Below are positions 62,191-64,000 of a stretch of DNA of 64,000 nucleotides, piece by piece. Source of the DNA: Kapaibacterium sp044224925 (GTDB lineage Bacteria; Bacteroidota; Ignavibacteria; Kapaibacteriales; Kapaibacteriaceae); the NCBI GenBank assembly GCA_044224925.1, contig JBGAJM010000002.1:186001-250000 (forward strand), written 5' to 3'. Each line of letters begins with the position of its first letter. The first letter of the stretch is position 1. The position numbers were made by a program, and so were the translations under genes. The notes beneath the pieces are model-generated. The model was not told the DNA's origin, searched no databases, and worked only from the letters and a program-made list of their open reading frames with translations.

Positions 62191-63751
62191 CGACCACCGT
62201 CTGTGTGCGCTGTACACCGCCGGCACGAAGCTGCACCGTGTACGAACCGCTTGGCAGACCGCTTGCCGAGAAGCGAGCTTGATGATCTCCGGGTGCAAGC
62301 TCCTCATCCACGAGCGTGGTCACGAGGAAGCCGAGTTGATCGAAGACCTGCATCTTCACGCGACTCGCCGCCCGAACAGTGAACGGGATCGTGGCCACAT
62401 CGCGTACCGGATTCGGATGGGCGATGCCCAAGGAATACGCTGCGTCGGCACTCAACTCTTGTACGCCCGTTGGTTTGGTCTTGATGATGGGCACTGTTGT
62501 GAAGTCCTTGAAGAGCACGTCTCGCAGCACAGCCGGATCGGCATCGAACCATTGTTCGAGCACCGATGCATAGATCTGTCGAAAATCGTACTGCATCTTC
62601 AGGTTGCCATTATCAAGATCCGTCAAGCTCGGATTTACACCAAGCACTCCGTTGATCACCGGCGTTCCAACGAAGAACATCGGTGCGGCAGTACCGTGGT
62701 CGGTTCCGTCGGAGAGATTCGATTGAACACGTCGACCGAATTCGCTGAACGTCATCGTCACCACACGATCATCGACGTTGAGTTCCTCGAGATCTGTCTG
62801 GAACGCTGTGAGCGCCTCGGATACGCGCTGGAGCAACGTTGCGTGGTTTCCTGTTGTGGGATCGGTGCTCACCACTTGCGCGCTATGCGTATCGAAACCT
62901 CCGAGTTGCACAACGTAGACCTTGGTCTTGAGTCCACCTGCGATCAGTCGCGCAACGATCTGCAATTGTGCAGCGAGGGTGTTACCCGTTGGATACGTGG
63001 CGAAGTTCTTGGCCTTGTCGGCCGCCGTCTTGATCACTTGCGAGTATTGCAACGATTGCGACTGCACCTCGCGCACGTACTGCACATTCAACTTGGCGTA
63101 TCGCTCCGAGGGGAGATCTGTATCTCCAAGCACCGTGCCGTTCACAAGGTTGTAGAACGTGGTCGGGTCCTGCAACGCAACGCCCATTGATGTGTTGTGG
63201 GAGTTCGTGAGAGCAAGAGCGACCACCGGTGCGATCTGAATGGCAATGGGATCGGGCATCGTTGCGTTCGGATATCCGGTCGGATAGTCCGGCCATGACT
63301 TCTCAAGGAACCTTCCAAGCCATCCGGTACTGTTGACGACGTTCGAGTCCGTTCCGGTCATCCATATATCCGTGGAACGGAAGTGCGACAAGTTCGGATT
63401 GGGGTACGTCACACCTTGGACAACACGCACCTTTCCGTCCTTGAACATCGAGTGCATGCCCGGCATGATCGGATGCAGACCCGTAGCATCTGTGAGTTTC
63501 AGTGCCTTCGCTTCAGGAATGGCGATGTTCGCTCGCACACTCATGTAGTCCGAGTAGGCATCAAGCGGCAGCACGGTGTTGATACCGTCGTTCCCGCCCG
63601 CCAATTGGACAAGCACGAGCACACGGTCGGACTCGGTACCGAAGAGCTGTTGCAATGTTGGGTCGGTATAGGCCTTCACCGGCATCCCGTTGATGACGAG
63701 AGGCAGTGCAAGAGCGCCGGACGAGCGAAGGAGGAAGTCTCTGCGTTTCAT
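62180..63751 (-). CDS. DUF1501 protein with twin-arginine-type signal and type IX sorting-type C-terminus
   Basis: A 523-residue protein. The N-terminus MKRRDFLLRSSGALALPLV matches the Tat signal pattern RRxFL. The DUF1501 (sulfatase-like alkaline-phosphatase fold) core includes VLVLVQLAGGNDGINTVLPL, WMTGTDSN, VQLGGFDTHSAQ and MTFSEFGRRVQSN with DGTDHGTAAPMFF. The C-terminal about 80 residues (SRVKMQVFDQLGFLVTTLVD to QTVVVSR) form a T9SS sorting-type domain. The combination implies export by Tat, then sorting across the outer membrane. It lies 15 bases after the DUF1800 gene, the usual partner. The gene end overlaps the convergent helical-protein gene by 11 bases. Confidence 0.88.
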   Translation of the reverse strand: MKRRDFLLRSSGALALPLVINGMPVKAYTDPTLQQLFGTESDRVLVLVQLAGGNDGINTVLPLDAYSDYMSVRANIAIPEAKALKLTDATGLHPIMPGMHSMFKDGKVRVVQGVTYPNPNLSHFRSTDIWMTGTDSNVVNSTGWLGRFLEKSWPDYPTGYPNATMPDPIAIQIAPVVALALTNSHNTSMGVALQDPTTFYNLVNGTVLGDTDLPSERYAKLNVQYVREVQSQSLQYSQVIKTAADKAKNFATYPTGNTLAAQLQIVARLIAGGLKTKVYVVQLGGFDTHSAQVVSTDPTTGNHATLLQRVSEALTAFQTDLEELNVDDRVVTMTFSEFGRRVQSNLSDGTDHGTAAPMFFVGTPVINGVLGVNPSLTDLDNGNLKMQYDFRQIYASVLEQWFDADPAVLRDVLFKDFTTVPIIKTKPTGVQELSADAAYSLGIAHPNPVRDVATIPFTVRAASRVKMQVFDQLGFLVTTLVDEELAPGDHQARFSASGLPSGSYTVQLRAGGVQRTQTVVVSR

Positions 63752-63766
63752 TGAGTTGCCTTTCGA

Positions 63767-64000
63767 TCACACGAGTTGGTATTCAGCCATGCGGAAGAAG
63801 AACTTGAAGAAGCTGTCGAGCCTCAGTTTCACCAGTGCGCTCACGGTCTTGTCTGTTGGAGTGGCCATGTACGTCGTCCACAGCGCAGTCCAATCATAGT
63901 CCTTGCCACCCGGCACAAGCACGTCTTCGATCAGACTCAGTCGCTTCTCCGCCGTCAGGTCTACCGTGAGGAATCGGTCGATACATTCATCCACCAGTGC
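63767..64000 (-). CDS. DUF1800 family protein (partial, N-terminus outside window)
   Basis: About 77 residues of the C-terminus are visible (ALVDECIDRFLTVDLTAEKR, then SFFKFFFRMAEYQLV at the end). The tail FFRMAEYQ, together with the DUF1501 neighbour, points to DUF1800, which is nearly always encoded beside DUF1501 in Bacteroidota and Planctomycetes. The frame stays open to the edge of the window. The role of the pair is unknown. Confidence 0.7.
   Translation of the reverse strand, partial: ALVDECIDRFLTVDLTAEKRLSLIEDVLVPGGKDYDWTALWTTYMATPTDKTVSALVKLRLDSFFKFFFRMAEYQLV

Overview
The window most likely comes from a member of the Chlorobi/Ignavibacteria/Kapabacteria side of the Bacteroidota-Chlorobi group; Candidatus Kapabacteria is my best guess. 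The evidence is: seven proteins ending in C-terminal domains of the type IX secretion (T9SS) sorting kind, envelope proteins of a Gram-negative cell (LptF/G, TonB, OmpA-like, DUF5686), a class II B12-dependent ribonucleotide reductase, and promoter-like TATTTTG / TATCTTCG boxes resembling the Bacteroidota -7 element. The DNA is moderately GC-rich, gene density is very high, and many neighbours share stop/start overlaps (ATGA, TGATG). I see no prophage, insertion sequence, CRISPR array or rRNA. One tRNA is present.

Layout. 1-5.3 kb: a partial deoxyhypusine-synthase-like gene, then a forward run (AI-2E family permease, FtsE-like ATPase, dapB, DUF1573, EVE, secreted T9SS protein) ending at a strong bidirectional hairpin terminator. 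5.4-11.8 kb: dnaA in reverse with a consensus DnaA box upstream, then tatC, polyprenyl synthase, Bax-inhibitor-1 protein, a TPR-like protein carrying an in-frame 33-bp tandem repeat, and an LptF/G permease. 11.8-19.0 kb: a reverse block with purK, acpS, prfB (with the classical programmed +1 frameshift), a DUF5686 outer-membrane protein, a beta-helix T9SS protein and an NADP-binding oxidoreductase. 19-33.3 kb: a haem/copper-monooxygenase-like T9SS protein, a YggS/BNR-repeat/flippase reverse operon, two M28 peptidases, a GNAT, YebC, PurF and a small membrane-anchored protein. 33.3-44.1 kb: a reverse envelope locus (vWA-OmpA protein, two outer-membrane-barrel-like proteins, a GldM-like inner-membrane/periplasmic protein, a Cys-rich exported peptide) and nrdJ. 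44.4-51.2 kb: mscS, PAP2 phosphatase, HpnE-like oxidoreductase, CsaA-like protein, tRNA-Leu, and the tig-clpP-clpX operon. 51.2-64 kb: a TonB protein and a second reverse envelope operon (Kelch/anchor-D, OmpA, anchor-D with a poly-Gly tract), a conserved helical protein, and a DUF1501/DUF1800 pair.

Housekeeping genes (DNA replication, translation termination, protein folding and proteolysis, purine and lysine synthesis, quinone side chain, deoxyribonucleotide synthesis) are interleaved with a large amount of cell-surface machinery. The best candidates for something undescribed are the 33.3-40.0 kb trans-envelope operon headed by a GldM-like protein, and the DUF1501 protein that combines a twin-arginine-type signal with a T9SS-type C-terminus. 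All functions are read from sequence motifs only; no database search was possible.
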